Of a stretch of DNA of 64,000 bases, positions 56,704-64,000 are shown in pieces. Position 1 is the first letter of the stretch, and the number at the start of each line of letters is the position of its first letter. The DNA is taken from the NCBI GenBank assembly GCA_017433295.1, contig JAFRHL010000011.1, positions 1 through 64,000 of the forward strand, read 5' to 3'. The DNA comes from Eubacterium sp. (lineage in GTDB: Bacteria > Bacillota > Clostridia > Lachnospirales > Lachnospiraceae). A program made the position numbers and the translations under genes. Under the pieces are notes generated by a model, which made no database searches, was not told the origin of the DNA, and saw only the letters and a program-made list of their open reading frames with translations.

Positions 56704-59391
56704 ATGCCGGATAAAATTATGTTGCTGGACGGACACAGCCTGCTGAACCGGGCATTTTACGGACTGCCCGACCTTACCAATGCAGACGGGCTCCACACCA
56801 ATGCGGTTCTGGGCTTCTTAAATATTATGCTGAAATATATTGAAGAAGAACAGCCCACCCACCTGCTGGTGGCCTTCGACAGGAAAGAGCCCACCTTCCG
56901 GCATCTTCGATATGAAGCTTATAAGGGGACCAGAAAGCCCATGCCCGCGGAGCTTCACCAGCAGGTTCCCCTGACGAAGGAAGTCATGGCTGCCATGGAG
57001 ATTCCGGTGGTGACCCGGGCTGGGATCGAGGCGGATGATATTCTGGGCACCATCGGGCATACAGCCGAAAAGGAAGGCTATGAGGTGGTCATCGTCTCAG
57101 GGGACCGGGACCTTCTGCAGCTGGCTACGGATCATGTCAAGATCAAGATTCCAAAGACAAAGGCGGGAGGTACTGTCACAGAGGATTATCACGCCGCCGA
57201 TGTCAAGGCCTTATACGGAGTTACTCCCCTGGAGTTTATCGACATGAAAGGTCTGATGGGAGACCCCTCTGATAATATACCGGGTGTACCGGGCATAGGA
57301 GAAAAGACAGCTGCCAAAATCATCGGCACATGGCATTCCATCGAGAACGCCTACAGTCATATTGAGGAGATCAAACCGAAGAAGGCCAGGGAGAACCTGG
57401 AGACCTATTATGACCAGGCTCTTTTAAGTAAGGAACTGGCGACGATCCGGCTCGACTGCAGCTTAGATTATGATTTTCAGAATGCCAGGCTGGGCCTGCT
57501 TTTTACCGCCGATGCCTACAGCCTGTTTAAAAAGCTGGAGTTTAAGAGCCTGTTTAAATATTTTGAAGCAGATCAAAAGGAAGAGAACAGCTTAAAGGTT
57601 CAGCTGGTAAAGGACCCGGAGGAAATTCAGGAGTTACTAAAAACTCTGCCTTCCGCCGGATCATGTACGGATTCGTGCCCGTTCGCACCCGGGTCTGTCT
57701 CCGGGAATAGCAGAACCGGACTGGGCCTTGTGGGGAAATCCGGGGATTTTAAGGCCCTGTCCCTGACTCAGGGGGACAAGTGCCGGGTCATCCTCGCAGG
57801 AAACTCTTTTTCAGAAGATATGGCCCGGGTTATGATCCGGGATCTGCTGATGGCAGGGGTGGCTCTTTCTGTCCTGGATTATAAGGCCCTGCTGCATTTT
57901 ACGGAGGAAGCCAGAGACTATGAGACTTTGATCGATGACGCAGGTCTCATGGCCTATCTGATCAATCCCCTCAAATCATCCTATGACTACGACGACCTGG
58001 CCGGGGACTGGCTCAATATGGTTACCCACTCCAGAAAAGAACTCTGCGGGAAGAAAGCTTTTTCAGAGGTCTTTGATCCTGAGGATGAAAAGCTCCTCCA
58101 TGCCGCCGGCCTCCTGTCCTATGTGCCGGCCCATGTCACGGGAATCCTTAAAGAAAAATTAAGGGAACTGAACATGGACAGACTTTATGAGGAGATTGAA
58201 AAGCCTGTGGCCCCTACCCTCTATGATATGGAGAAATACGGGATCGCTGTACAAAAGGATGCCTTAAAGGATTACGGTGACCAGCTTGTGGGACGGATTC
58301 AGGAGCTGGAAGAATCCATACACAAGAAGGCGGGGAAAGTCTTTAACATCAATTCTCCCAAGCAGCTGGGTGTTATCCTTTTTGAAGATTTGAAGATGCC
58401 CTTTGCCAAAAAGACAAAAACCGGCTACAGCACAGGGGCTGAGATTCTGGAGAAGCTGGCTCCCGACTATCCCATTGTCGAAGAAATTTTAGAGTACCGG
58501 CAGCTTAGCAAACTGAAATCCACCTATGCTGACGGCCTGGCAGCCTTTATCAGAGAAGATGGCAGGATCCATGGTAAGTTCCACCAGAAGGTGACGGCCA
58601 CGGGACGCCTGTCCAGCTCAGATCCCAATCTGCAGAATATTCCCATCAGAATGCCGCTGGGCAGAGCCATCCGCAAGGTATTCGTTCCCGAGCCCGGTTA
58701 TCTCTTTATCAGCGCGGATTACTCCCAGATCGAACTGCGGGTCCTGGCCCATATGGCCGACGATGAGAATCTGATCGCTGCTTATCAGAATAATGCGGAT
58801 ATTCATACTGCCACAGCCTCTCAGGTGTTTGGCGTTCCGGTGGAGGAGGTCACTCCGCTGCTTCGGAGGAATGCCAAGGCTGTGAATTTCGGAATTGTTT
58901 ACGGCATCAGTGCCTTTGGCTTAAGCCAGGATCTTGGCATCACCCGGAAAGAGGCTACGGACTATATCAAAAAGTATTTTAAAACCTATCCCGGTATCAA
59001 GGCATATCTGGACGGCAATGTGGAAAAGGCCAGAAAAACAGGCATCACCAGGACCCTCTACGGGCGTATACGGCCCATTCCGGAGCTTTCCTCAAGTAAT
59101 TTTATGACAAGGAACTTCGGGGAGAGGGCTGCCATGAACAGCTCCATCCAGGGGACAGCGGCGGATATCATAAAGATCGCCATGATCCGGGTGAGCCGGA
59201 GACTTAGGGAAGAAGGGCTTGCCTCAAGGCTGATCCTGCAGATCCACGATGAGCTGCTCATAGAGACGAAGGAAGAAGAAGCAGACCTTGTGGCAGGGAT
59301 ACTGTCTGAGGAGATGACAGGGGCCGCCGAACTTAAGGTTCCGCTTATCATAGATATTGAAAAGGGGTATAACTGGTATGACGCAAAATAA
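56704..59391 (+). CDS. polA: DNA polymerase I, proofreading domain apparently inactive
   Basis: 895 residues. Domain order: 5'-3' exonuclease (about 1-290; LLDGHSLLNRAFYGLP, AGIEADDILGT, GDRDLLQL), a 3'-5' exonuclease-like domain (about 320-500) and the family A polymerase (about 510-895; SADYSQIELRVLAHM near 670, NFGIVYGISAFGL near 727, QIHDELL near 845). In the middle domain I see none of the paired acidic residues (the DTE-type motif) needed for proofreading, as in other Bacillota. It fills Okazaki gaps and repairs DNA. The end overlaps coaE by 14 bases. Confidence 0.95.
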   Translation: MPDKIMLLDGHSLLNRAFYGLPDLTNADGLHTNAVLGFLNIMLKYIEEEQPTHLLVAFDRKEPTFRHLRYEAYKGTRKPMPAELHQQVPLTKEVMAAMEIPVVTRAGIEADDILGTIGHTAEKEGYEVVIVSGDRDLLQLATDHVKIKIPKTKAGGTVTEDYHAADVKALYGVTPLEFIDMKGLMGDPSDNIPGVPGIGEKTAAKIIGTWHSIENAYSHIEEIKPKKARENLETYYDQALLSKELATIRLDCSLDYDFQNARLGLLFTADAYSLFKKLEFKSLFKYFEADQKEENSLKVQLVKDPEEIQELLKTLPSAGSCTDSCPFAPGSVSGNSRTGLGLVGKSGDFKALSLTQGDKCRVILAGNSFSEDMARVMIRDLLMAGVALSVLDYKALLHFTEEARDYETLIDDAGLMAYLINPLKSSYDYDDLAGDWLNMVTHSRKELCGKKAFSEVFDPEDEKLLHAAGLLSYVPAHVTGILKEKLRELNMDRLYEEIEKPVAPTLYDMEKYGIAVQKDALKDYGDQLVGRIQELEESIHKKAGKVFNINSPKQLGVILFEDLKMPFAKKTKTGYSTGAEILEKLAPDYPIVEEILEYRQLSKLKSTYADGLAAFIREDGRIHGKFHQKVTATGRLSSSDPNLQNIPIRMPLGRAIRKVFVPEPGYLFISADYSQIELRVLAHMADDENLIAAYQNNADIHTATASQVFGVPVEEVTPLLRRNAKAVNFGIVYGISAFGLSQDLGITRKEATDYIKKYFKTYPGIKAYLDGNVEKARKTGITRTLYGRIRPIPELSSSNFMTRNFGERAAMNSSIQGTAADIIKIAMIRVSRRLREEGLASRLILQIHDELLIETKEEEADLVAGILSEEMTGAAELKVPLIIDIEKGYNWYDAK

Positions 59392-60022
59392 TCTGCCTGT
59401 CATTGGAATAACCGGCGGTGTGGGCTCCGGTAAAAGTGTCGTGATGGATATCCTTTCAGAGGAATATGGCGGTGCCGTGATCCTGGCAGATCAGGTAGGG
59501 CATGATCTGATGCAGCCCGGGGCTGTAAGCTACAGGCAGATCATCAGCCATTTCGGCCGGGAGATCCTTGGCGAAGACGGGCAGATCAACCGTCAGGCCC
59601 TTGCCGCCATTGTATTTTCCGATGAAGCAAAGCTTAAAGAGCTGAATGGGATCACCCATCCCAATATCCGCCGGGAGATCATCGAAAGGATCAAAGGATT
59701 CCGGACCGGAGGAGAGCATCCTTTTATAGCCCTTGAGGCAGCACTGCTGATAGAGGGAGGCTATGAGGAGATCACCGATGAGCTGTGGTATATCTATGTA
59801 ACAGAGGGAAACCGCATAAAAAGACTGATGGCAGCGAGGGGGTACTCTGAGGAAAAATGCCGTGCCATCATTTCTTCCCAGCTTTCCGACACCGTTTTCC
59901 GGCAGCACTGCCGGACCATTATAGATAACAACGGGTCTGTGGAGGAGACCAGGAGATCTGTGGCTGCGGCTCTTTTAAAAAGCGGGATCATAAAGGAATA
60001 CACAGAGGATGAAATGGCATGA
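59378..60022 (+). CDS. coaE: Dephospho-CoA kinase
   Basis: About 214 residues from ATG 59378 (AAAGGGG ahead; inside polA by 14 bases). P-loop GITGGVGSGKS at 10-20, DQVGHDLMQPGAVSY and ITHPNIRREI match CoaE, which adds the 3' phosphate in the last step of coenzyme A synthesis. An in-frame TTG at 59357 would add seven residues but has no good site. Translationally coupled to both neighbours (ATGA overlap with the next gene). Confidence 0.94.
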   Translation: MTQNNLPVIGITGGVGSGKSVVMDILSEEYGGAVILADQVGHDLMQPGAVSYRQIISHFGREILGEDGQINRQALAAIVFSDEAKLKELNGITHPNIRREIIERIKGFRTGGEHPFIALEAALLIEGGYEEITDELWYIYVTEGNRIKRLMAARGYSEEKCRAIISSQLSDTVFRQHCRTIIDNNGSVEETRRSVAAALLKSGIIKEYTEDEMA

Positions 60023-60810
60023 AACTGGCAAGTATCGGAAGCGGCAGCAGCGGTAACTGTATCTATGTAGGAAATGAGAAAGATCATTATCTGGTTGACG
60101 CAGGCTTCAGCCGGAAACGGATCCTTGATGGCCTGTCCAAAATCGGAGTGCAGCCGGAGAAGATAAAAGGAATATTTGTAACCCATGAGCATATGGATCA
60201 TATCAGCGGACTGGGTGTCTTCTTAAGAAAGTACCCGGTACCTGTTTTCGCCACGGGAAAAACCATTGACGCAATCCTTTCCACCGGCTCGTTGGGTAAG
60301 ATGGATGCGGGACTCTTTCACTCCATTGAGGCCGACCGGCCCATCAGGCTGGGAGATATAAAGGTTGAAGCCTCTGCTATTCTGCATGACGCGGCCGACC
60401 CGGTCTGCTATACATTTACAGATGGACAGTCCAAAGCAGGGGTGGCCACGGATTTCGGCACCTTTGATGATTACCTGGTGGAGAAGATGAAGGGCTGTGA
60501 ATCACTGCTGGTAGAGTCCAATCATGATCTGAATATGCTGATGGTGGGACCCTATCCTTATCCGCTTAAAAGAAGGATCATGAGCAATACGGGACACCTG
60601 TCCAATGAACGGGCGGGGCAGTTCCTTTCAAAAGTCATAGGAAAGGAATGCCGCCATATCTATCTGGGACATCTCAGCAAGGAAAATAACTACAGCGAGC
60701 TGGCCTATGAAGCGGTAAAGATAGAGCTGCTGATCCATAATATCAATTTAGAAAAAGAAAACATTATCATGAAGGTGGCCAGCCGGACAGAGCCCACCAT
60801 TGCCTGGTAA
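60019..60810 (+). CDS. MBL-fold metallo-hydrolase of the WalJ/YycJ type
   Basis: 263 residues. Metallo-beta-lactamase fold with THEHMDHISG near 55-64 as metal-binding loop; ASIGSGSSGNCIYVGNEK at the start and HLGHLSKENN-like LGHLSKENNYSELA at the end are typical of the YycJ/WalJ group. In Bacillus that gene belongs to the walRK locus and influences cell wall and DNA replication coupling. Here it sits behind polA-coaE instead, and no walRK is present. A soluble nuclease or phosphodiesterase role is likely. Confidence 0.9.
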   Translation: MKLASIGSGSSGNCIYVGNEKDHYLVDAGFSRKRILDGLSKIGVQPEKIKGIFVTHEHMDHISGLGVFLRKYPVPVFATGKTIDAILSTGSLGKMDAGLFHSIEADRPIRLGDIKVEASAILHDAADPVCYTFTDGQSKAGVATDFGTFDDYLVEKMKGCESLLVESNHDLNMLMVGPYPYPLKRRIMSNTGHLSNERAGQFLSKVIGKECRHIYLGHLSKENNYSELAYEAVKIELLIHNINLEKENIIMKVASRTEPTIAW

Positions 60811-60830
60811 ACAAACCTGTTGGAGGAGAT

Positions 60831-61121
60831 ATGGAAAACAAGAAAGCATTAAAGAAATCAATTATCACTGTGATCGGTAAAGATTCTGTGGGCATTATTG
60901 CCAAGGTATGCACCTATCTGGCAAGCAACCAGATCAACATTCTGGATATCAGCCAGACCATCACAGGAGGATACTTTAATATGATGATGGTAGTAGAATC
61001 GGAAGAAGTGCTCAAAACCTTTCCCATGATGGCAGAAGAGCTCAACCAGATCGGAGAGGAGATCGGATGTGTGATCCGGGCGCAGCATGAAGACATTTTT
61101 GAAATGATGCACAGGATCTAG
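60831..61121 (+). CDS. ACT domain protein (UPF0237)
   Basis: 96 residues made of ACT-type ligand-binding modules: KKSIITVIGKDSVGIIAKVC, then NILDISQTITGGYFNMMMVV. It is found next to UPF0210 genes in many Bacillota and Archaea, as here (9 bases ahead of it), and is thought to be its regulatory partner. The ligand, presumably an amino acid, is unknown. Confidence 0.92.
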   Translation: MENKKALKKSIITVIGKDSVGIIAKVCTYLASNQINILDISQTITGGYFNMMMVVESEEVLKTFPMMAEELNQIGEEIGCVIRAQHEDIFEMMHRI

Positions 61122-61130
61122 GAGGCAGCC

Positions 61131-62495
61131 ATGTTAAACATCAATGAGGTTATTGAGACCAACAGAATGATCCATGAGATGAATCTGGATGTACGTACCA
61201 TTACCATGGGCATCAGCCTTCTGGACTGTATCAGCTCAGATCTGGAGGAGGTTTGTGATAACATACATAAGAAGATCGTAGGAAAGGCCAGAAATCTGGT
61301 CCGGACCGGAAAAGAGATCGAGACGGAATACGGTATTCCCATTGTGAACAAACGTATCTCCGTTACACCCATCGCCCTGGTAGGGGGAGCCTGCTGTAAA
61401 TGCCCGGAGGACTTCGTAATAATTGCCCGGAAGCTGGATGATATAGCAAAAGAAGTCGGGGTGAATTTTATCGGGGGTTATTCCGCCCTGGTAAGCAAGG
61501 GGATGACCCAGGCAGACCAATGGCTTATCCGCTCCATACCCGAGGCCCTTGCGACCACCGAAAGGGTCTGCAGCAGCGTCAATGTGGGATCCACTAAAAC
61601 CGGAATCAATATGGACGCGGTAAAGCTGATTGGGGAGATGATCCTGGAGACCGCCCGGCTTACAGAGGATAAGGACGGGCTTGGCAACGCCAAATTTGTT
61701 GTATTTACAAATGCTCCCGATGACAATCCCTTTATGGCAGGGGCTTTTCACGGAGTGACAGAAGCCGATTGTATCATTAATGTGGGTGTCAGCGGGCCCG
61801 GCGTTGTCAAACGAGCCATAGAGCAGGTCAGGGGAGAGAATTTTGAAGTTCTCTGCGAGACCATCAAGAAGACTGCCTTCAAGGTGACCCGGGTCGGCCA
61901 GCTGGTAGCCCAGGCTGCATCGAAAAAACTAAATGTTCCCTTCGGCATCATTGATCTTTCTCTTGCGCCAACGCCGGCCGTGGGCGACAGTGTGGGCGAG
62001 ATCCTGGAAGAGATCGGACTGGAATATGCAGGAGCTCCCGGGACAACAGCGGCCCTCGCCCTGCTCAATGACCAGGTAAAAAAGGGAGGTGTGATGGCAT
62101 CCTCCTATGTGGGAGGCCTGAGCGGCGCCTTTATCCCGGTCAGCGAGGACCAGCGGATGATCAATGCCGTGGAGGCTGGAGCTCTGACTCTTGAGAAGCT
62201 GGAGGCCATGACCTGTGTCTGCTCCGTGGGACTTGATATGATCGCGATTCCCGGCAACACCAAAGCCTCCACCATTTCGGGAATCATCGCCGATGAGATG
62301 GCCCTCGGTATGGTGAACCAGAAGACCACCGCAGTCCGTATTATACCCGTGATCGGAAAGGATGTGGGTGATACAGTGGAATTTGGAGGGCTTTTAGGAC
62401 ACGCTCCTGTTATGCCGGTGAATTCCTTTGATTGTTCAGCCTTTATTAACCGGGGCGGACGGATACCGGCCCCGATTCACAGTTTTAAAAATTAA
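61131..62495 (+). CDS. UPF0210 / PFL family protein
   Basis: 454 residues, the DUF711/UPF0210 family, related in fold to pyruvate formate-lyase but without its glycyl radical motif. The opening [20 protein letters not shown] and [20 protein letters not shown] are characteristic, with [20 protein letters not shown] near the end. Function unproven. It is paired with the ACT domain protein and lies at the end of the polA-coaE-MBL-ACT series. Repeat B3 begins 38 bases after the stop. Confidence 0.92.
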   Translation: MLNINEVIETNRMIHEMNLDVRTITMGISLLDCISSDLEEVCDNIHKKIVGKARNLVRTGKEIETEYGIPIVNKRISVTPIALVGGACCKCPEDFVIIARKLDDIAKEVGVNFIGGYSALVSKGMTQADQWLIRSIPEALATTERVCSSVNVGSTKTGINMDAVKLIGEMILETARLTEDKDGLGNAKFVVFTNAPDDNPFMAGAFHGVTEADCIINVGVSGPGVVKRAIEQVRGENFEVLCETIKKTAFKVTRVGQLVAQAASKKLNVPFGIIDLSLAPTPAVGDSVGEILEEIGLEYAGAPGTTAALALLNDQVKKGGVMASSYVGGLSGAFIPVSEDQRMINAVEAGALTLEKLEAMTCVCSVGLDMIAIPGNTKASTISGIIADEMALGMVNQKTTAVRIIPVIGKDVGDTVEFGGLLGHAPVMPVNSFDCSAFINRGGRIPAPIHSFKN

Positions 62496-62532
62496 TTTTT
62501 AAAGCTTCCCATATATTAATCGAAATCTAAAA

Positions 62533-62747
62533 GAAATCAGTCTGTTCCAGAGGTATCTGACGGTACATGGGCTCAGAAATGGACTGCTTAATCATTCATG
62601 ACAGACATTTTTGCGGACTCTGCTACGCAAAACTCGCTTCGCTCAGACAAGCTGCAGAGTCCAAAATGTCTGTCATTTCAATGATAAGCAGTTCCCATTT
62701 CCTCACACAGTACCGGTCAGATATCCTCCGGAATACAGACTGATTTC
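62533..62747 (+). repeat. Repeat family B, copy B3 (complete hairpin)
   Basis: A 215-base imperfect inverted repeat. GAAATCAGTCTGT at 62533 matches the complement of the end ACAGACTGATTTC. The pairing continues inward through CCAGAGGTATCTGAC, GAAATGGACTGCTTA, TGACAGACATTTTTG and GGACTCTGC, each with a complement at the mirrored position and a few one- or two-base bulges. The apex is ACTCGCTTCGCTC. Parts of it recur at 16612-16742 and 27789-27898. There is no reading frame of note inside. Confidence 0.88.
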
Positions 62748-62780
62748 ACTAATAACGATATGGGTAGTTTTAGTAATTTT

Positions 62781-62816
62781 TACCTCCGGATCTTGGAATC
62801 GGGAGGTATTTTTTTT
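62781..62816 (+). terminator. Intrinsic terminator downstream of repeat B3
   Basis: TACCTCC (62781-62787) and GGAGGTA (62802-62808) with an inner GAT/ATC helix, followed by a run of eight T. It ends transcripts of the ACT-UPF0210 operon after they have passed through the repeat. Confidence 0.8.
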
Positions 62817-62875
62817 ATTATTATATCATATAAAGAAATAAATAAGCTTTACTCCTTAAAAGGGTTTTAAGGTAT

Positions 62876-63145
62876 ATGAGTCAGAAAAGTAATAAAAAGG
62901 GCACCATTCAAACGAAAGGCAATGAACCTCTGCCTTATGTGGTCAGCCTGCGCTTAAGGATCATCCTTTGTGTGATTGCTTTTGTGGCATTTGCCGGCGC
63001 AGAATGGAGCCTGCCGGGAAGGATGGACAAATTGATTTACAGGAAACTGGAAGAGCCCATGTCCGTCGAAAGCATCGAGACATGGGCACATATTATTCAG
63101 GCACATAGCCAAAAGTTTTATTATCATCAGGAAAATGCTCAATAA
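62876..63145 (+). CDS. Possible small membrane protein
   Basis: 89 residues with a basic N-terminus, one predicted membrane segment (about 26-43, RLRIILCVIAFVAFAGAEW) and a polar C-terminal half. No family recognised. Against it: the ribosome-binding site is weak (TTTTAAGG) and the end overlaps the convergent XRE gene by 53 bases. In its favour: a clean helix-like pattern and ordinary codon use. Confidence 0.45.
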   Translation: MSQKSNKKGTIQTKGNEPLPYVVSLRLRIILCVIAFVAFAGAEWSLPGRMDKLIYRKLEEPMSVESIETWAHIIQAHSQKFYYHQENAQ

Positions 63146-63323
63146 TATCACCGATGTCACAGCTTAGAATATTGCAGAGCCTGTCCAGTGTAATCACAGT
63201 TACATTCTTATTGTGCTTCAGACGGTTAAGCTGTGAACGGTTCATATTGTATTTCGTGTACAGGTCGTATTGAGTTATGCCTTTTTCTTTCATGGTTTTC
63301 CATAATTTGTCATATGTAATCAA
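63093..63323 (-). CDS. XRE-family (Cro/C1-type) helix-turn-helix protein
   Basis: 76 residues, a compact HTH of the Cro/C1 type. YDLYTKYNMNRSQLNRLKHN forms helices 2-3 and TLDRLCNILSCDIGDIIEH is the usual C-terminal half (normally TLDKLCEALDCQPGDLLE). The start is TTG at 63323, supported by AAGGAGGG 8 bases ahead. The site is partly inside a 9-bp stem. A 20-base palindrome lies further upstream. As a lone XRE repressor it probably controls itself and a nearby gene; its C-terminal 10 residues (NKTFGYVPE) are variable. Confidence 0.85.
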   Translation of the reverse strand: MITYDKLWKTMKEKGITQYDLYTKYNMNRSQLNRLKHNKNVTVITLDRLCNILSCDIGDIIEHFPDDNKTFGYVPE

Positions 63324-63325
63324 AT

Positions 63326-63363
63326 AATCCGCCCTCCTTTTTTATTTTCATTATGGGCGGATT
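63326..63363 (-). promoter_or_regulatory. Stem-loop over the XRE gene ribosome-binding site
   Basis: AATCCGCCC (63326-63334) and GGGCGGATT (63355-63363) are perfectly complementary. In the minus-strand mRNA the second arm contains the 3' part of AAGGAGGG, so folding would cover part of the Shine-Dalgarno site of the TTG start. Confidence 0.5.
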
Positions 63364-63377
63364 CATGTTATGATAAT

Positions 63378-63397
63378 AGTGTTCATATATCGACACT
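63378..63397. promoter_or_regulatory. 20-base palindrome upstream of the XRE gene
   Basis: AGTGTTCATATATCGACACT: the outer AGTGT/ACACT and the centre ATATAT are symmetric (16 of 20 positions). It lies 55 bases upstream of the TTG start and is a candidate operator for the XRE protein. Confidence 0.45.
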
Positions 63398-63430
63398 ATA
63401 TTGCACAAAATATATTTGCAGTAAAGAAAG

Positions 63431-63452
63431 AGAGCATTTTTACGGATGCTCT
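63431..63452 (-). terminator. Terminator-like hairpin at the end of the RHH gene
   Basis: AGAGCAT (63431-63437) pairs with ATGCTCT (63446-63452); on the minus strand it overlaps the stop codon of the RHH gene by one base and is followed by CTTTCTTT. Confidence 0.55.
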
Positions 63453-63616
63453 CAGACTTCTATTTTGCCATATTTTCTTTCGTGTTCTATAATTGCCTGA
63501 CGAATCAGATAAAGAACCTCGCTGTTCATTGACCTGCCTTCAAATTCCACCAGATATTTGAACTTTTTGTGAGTTTCTTCATCAATACGCAGTCCAAGAT
63601 GTTTTGTCTTTTTCAT
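63452..63616 (-). CDS. Ribbon-helix-helix (Arc/MetJ-like) small DNA-binding protein
   Basis: 54 residues. HLGLRIDEETHKKFKYLVEF followed by RSMNSEVLYLIRQAI is the Arc-type pattern: a short beta strand that enters DNA, two helices and the conserved SEVLYLI-type second helix. ATG 63616 is chosen because AAGG lies 9 bases ahead; an ATG three codons earlier is possible. A perfect 25-base inverted repeat lies 20 bases upstream. It may be an antitoxin-like or element-borne regulator of the divergent gene at 63721. Confidence 0.85.
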   Translation of the reverse strand: MKKTKHLGLRIDEETHKKFKYLVEFEGRSMNSEVLYLIRQAIIEHERKYGKIEV

Positions 63617-63636
63617 GATTTTCATCCTTAGATAAA

Positions 63637-63661
63637 TTTTAAGTTTATTTTAAACTTAAAA
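63637..63661. promoter_or_regulatory. Perfect inverted repeat, candidate RHH operator
   Basis: TTTTAAGTTTA (63637-63647), TTT, TAAACTTAAAA (63651-63661): 11-bp arms with no mismatch, between the RHH gene (minus) and the partial membrane gene (plus). A second small palindrome ACTTATTATAAGT lies at 63684-63696. Confidence 0.6.
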
Positions 63662-63720
63662 TGGTCTACAATGTCTAAAATGAACTTATTATAAGTACAC
63701 TATATTTGGAGGGTACTCAC

Positions 63721-64000
63721 ATGCATAAAAATATCAAATCAAAAATTCTAAAGGGTATGTTGATGCTGAATCGCCATTCCGACCGGATTATCCGGCTGTC
63801 GTTTGTGTCCTATATATTCGCGTTTCTTTGTCTGATCCTGAATGGATTCCTAAACGGGTCATTGATCGGGGGCCTTTGTACTGTATTGATGATTTCTTTC
63901 TTAATTTCCGGGGCACTCTTATCCGGCATTGCCAATTTATGTACTATGGATTTTATTATTATTTATGATCCGGATCGTCATCGGGATGCTCCAATGCTTG
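63721..64000 (+). CDS. Membrane protein, partial (runs off the right edge)
   Basis: First 93 residues. ATG 63721 follows GGAGGG at 63708-63713 by 7 bases. A basic start (MHKNIKSKILKGMLML) is followed by two hydrophobic segments (about 29-45 and 50-75) and then a polar stretch (YDPDRHRDAP). No family recognised from this part. It is divergent from the RHH gene, with the inverted repeat between. Confidence 0.7.
   Translation, partial: MHKNIKSKILKGMLMLNRHSDRIIRLSFVSYIFAFLCLILNGFLNGSLIGGLCTVLMISFLISGALLSGIANLCTMDFIIIYDPDRHRDAPML

Overview
This window looks like a chromosomal segment from a Clostridia bacterium of the phylum Bacillota, most likely a Lachnospiraceae-type gut anaerobe. Supporting this are strong AGGAGG ribosome-binding sites, a type III glutamine synthetase, an iron-sulfur flavoprotein, pyruvate carboxylase, a stand-alone phosphate acetyltransferase, BMP-type nucleoside uptake genes, paired ACT/UPF0210 genes and VanW/DegV family proteins. 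The family-level placement is inference from gene content. No CRISPR array, rRNA or intact transposase gene was found.

Layout. 1-13240 is a nitrogen block. asnB and a LysR regulator are followed by glnA-pyrG-gltB-gltD, which overlap or nearly abut and probably form one operon that makes glutamine and spends its amide nitrogen. 13277-13716 holds two copies of a palindromic repeat (family A). 13775-16564 carries a zinc-ribbon protein, yaaA and a nitroreductase on the minus strand, then a Uma2-type nuclease with a near-perfect sigma-A promoter. 16891-21332 has a secreted protein, a cysteine-synthase-like enzyme, a shikimate-kinase-like protein and a membrane/HAD fusion. 21447-23803 is a metNIQ-type transporter (minus strand). 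24119-27786 is a Na/phosphate symporter behind TTTACA repeats, plus a membrane-anchored beta-propeller. 27997-40917 carries larC, pta, a GGDEF-like/EAL protein, a PTS-IIC-like protein, dgt, and an azlC-azlD-mutS-like-mutS-like-hypothetical operon. 41046-45996 is a nucleoside-type ABC importer. 45997-46408 holds two more family A repeats. 46443-51396 has degV, tRNA-Leu(CAA), a vanW gene, hypotheticals and an iron-sulfur flavoprotein. 51620-62495 holds pyruvate carboxylase, an M18 aminopeptidase, and polA-coaE-MBL-ACT-UPF0210. The AT-rich right end (62876-64000) has small regulators (XRE-type and ribbon-helix-helix) beside palindromes, and a membrane protein that runs off the window.

The most unusual feature is repeat family A: four copies of a 67-68 base core (25 conserved, about 25 variable, 18 conserved). 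Each copy sits between long inverted arms that are complementary within the copy but largely unrelated between copies. They occur as two oppositely oriented pairs about 32 kb apart. A second family (B; 62533-62747, 27789-27898, 16612-16742) is a roughly 215-base imperfect hairpin seen in full, internally deleted and one-armed forms, always just downstream of a gene. Neither family carries a protein that could move it, and I do not recognise either as a named RNA class.
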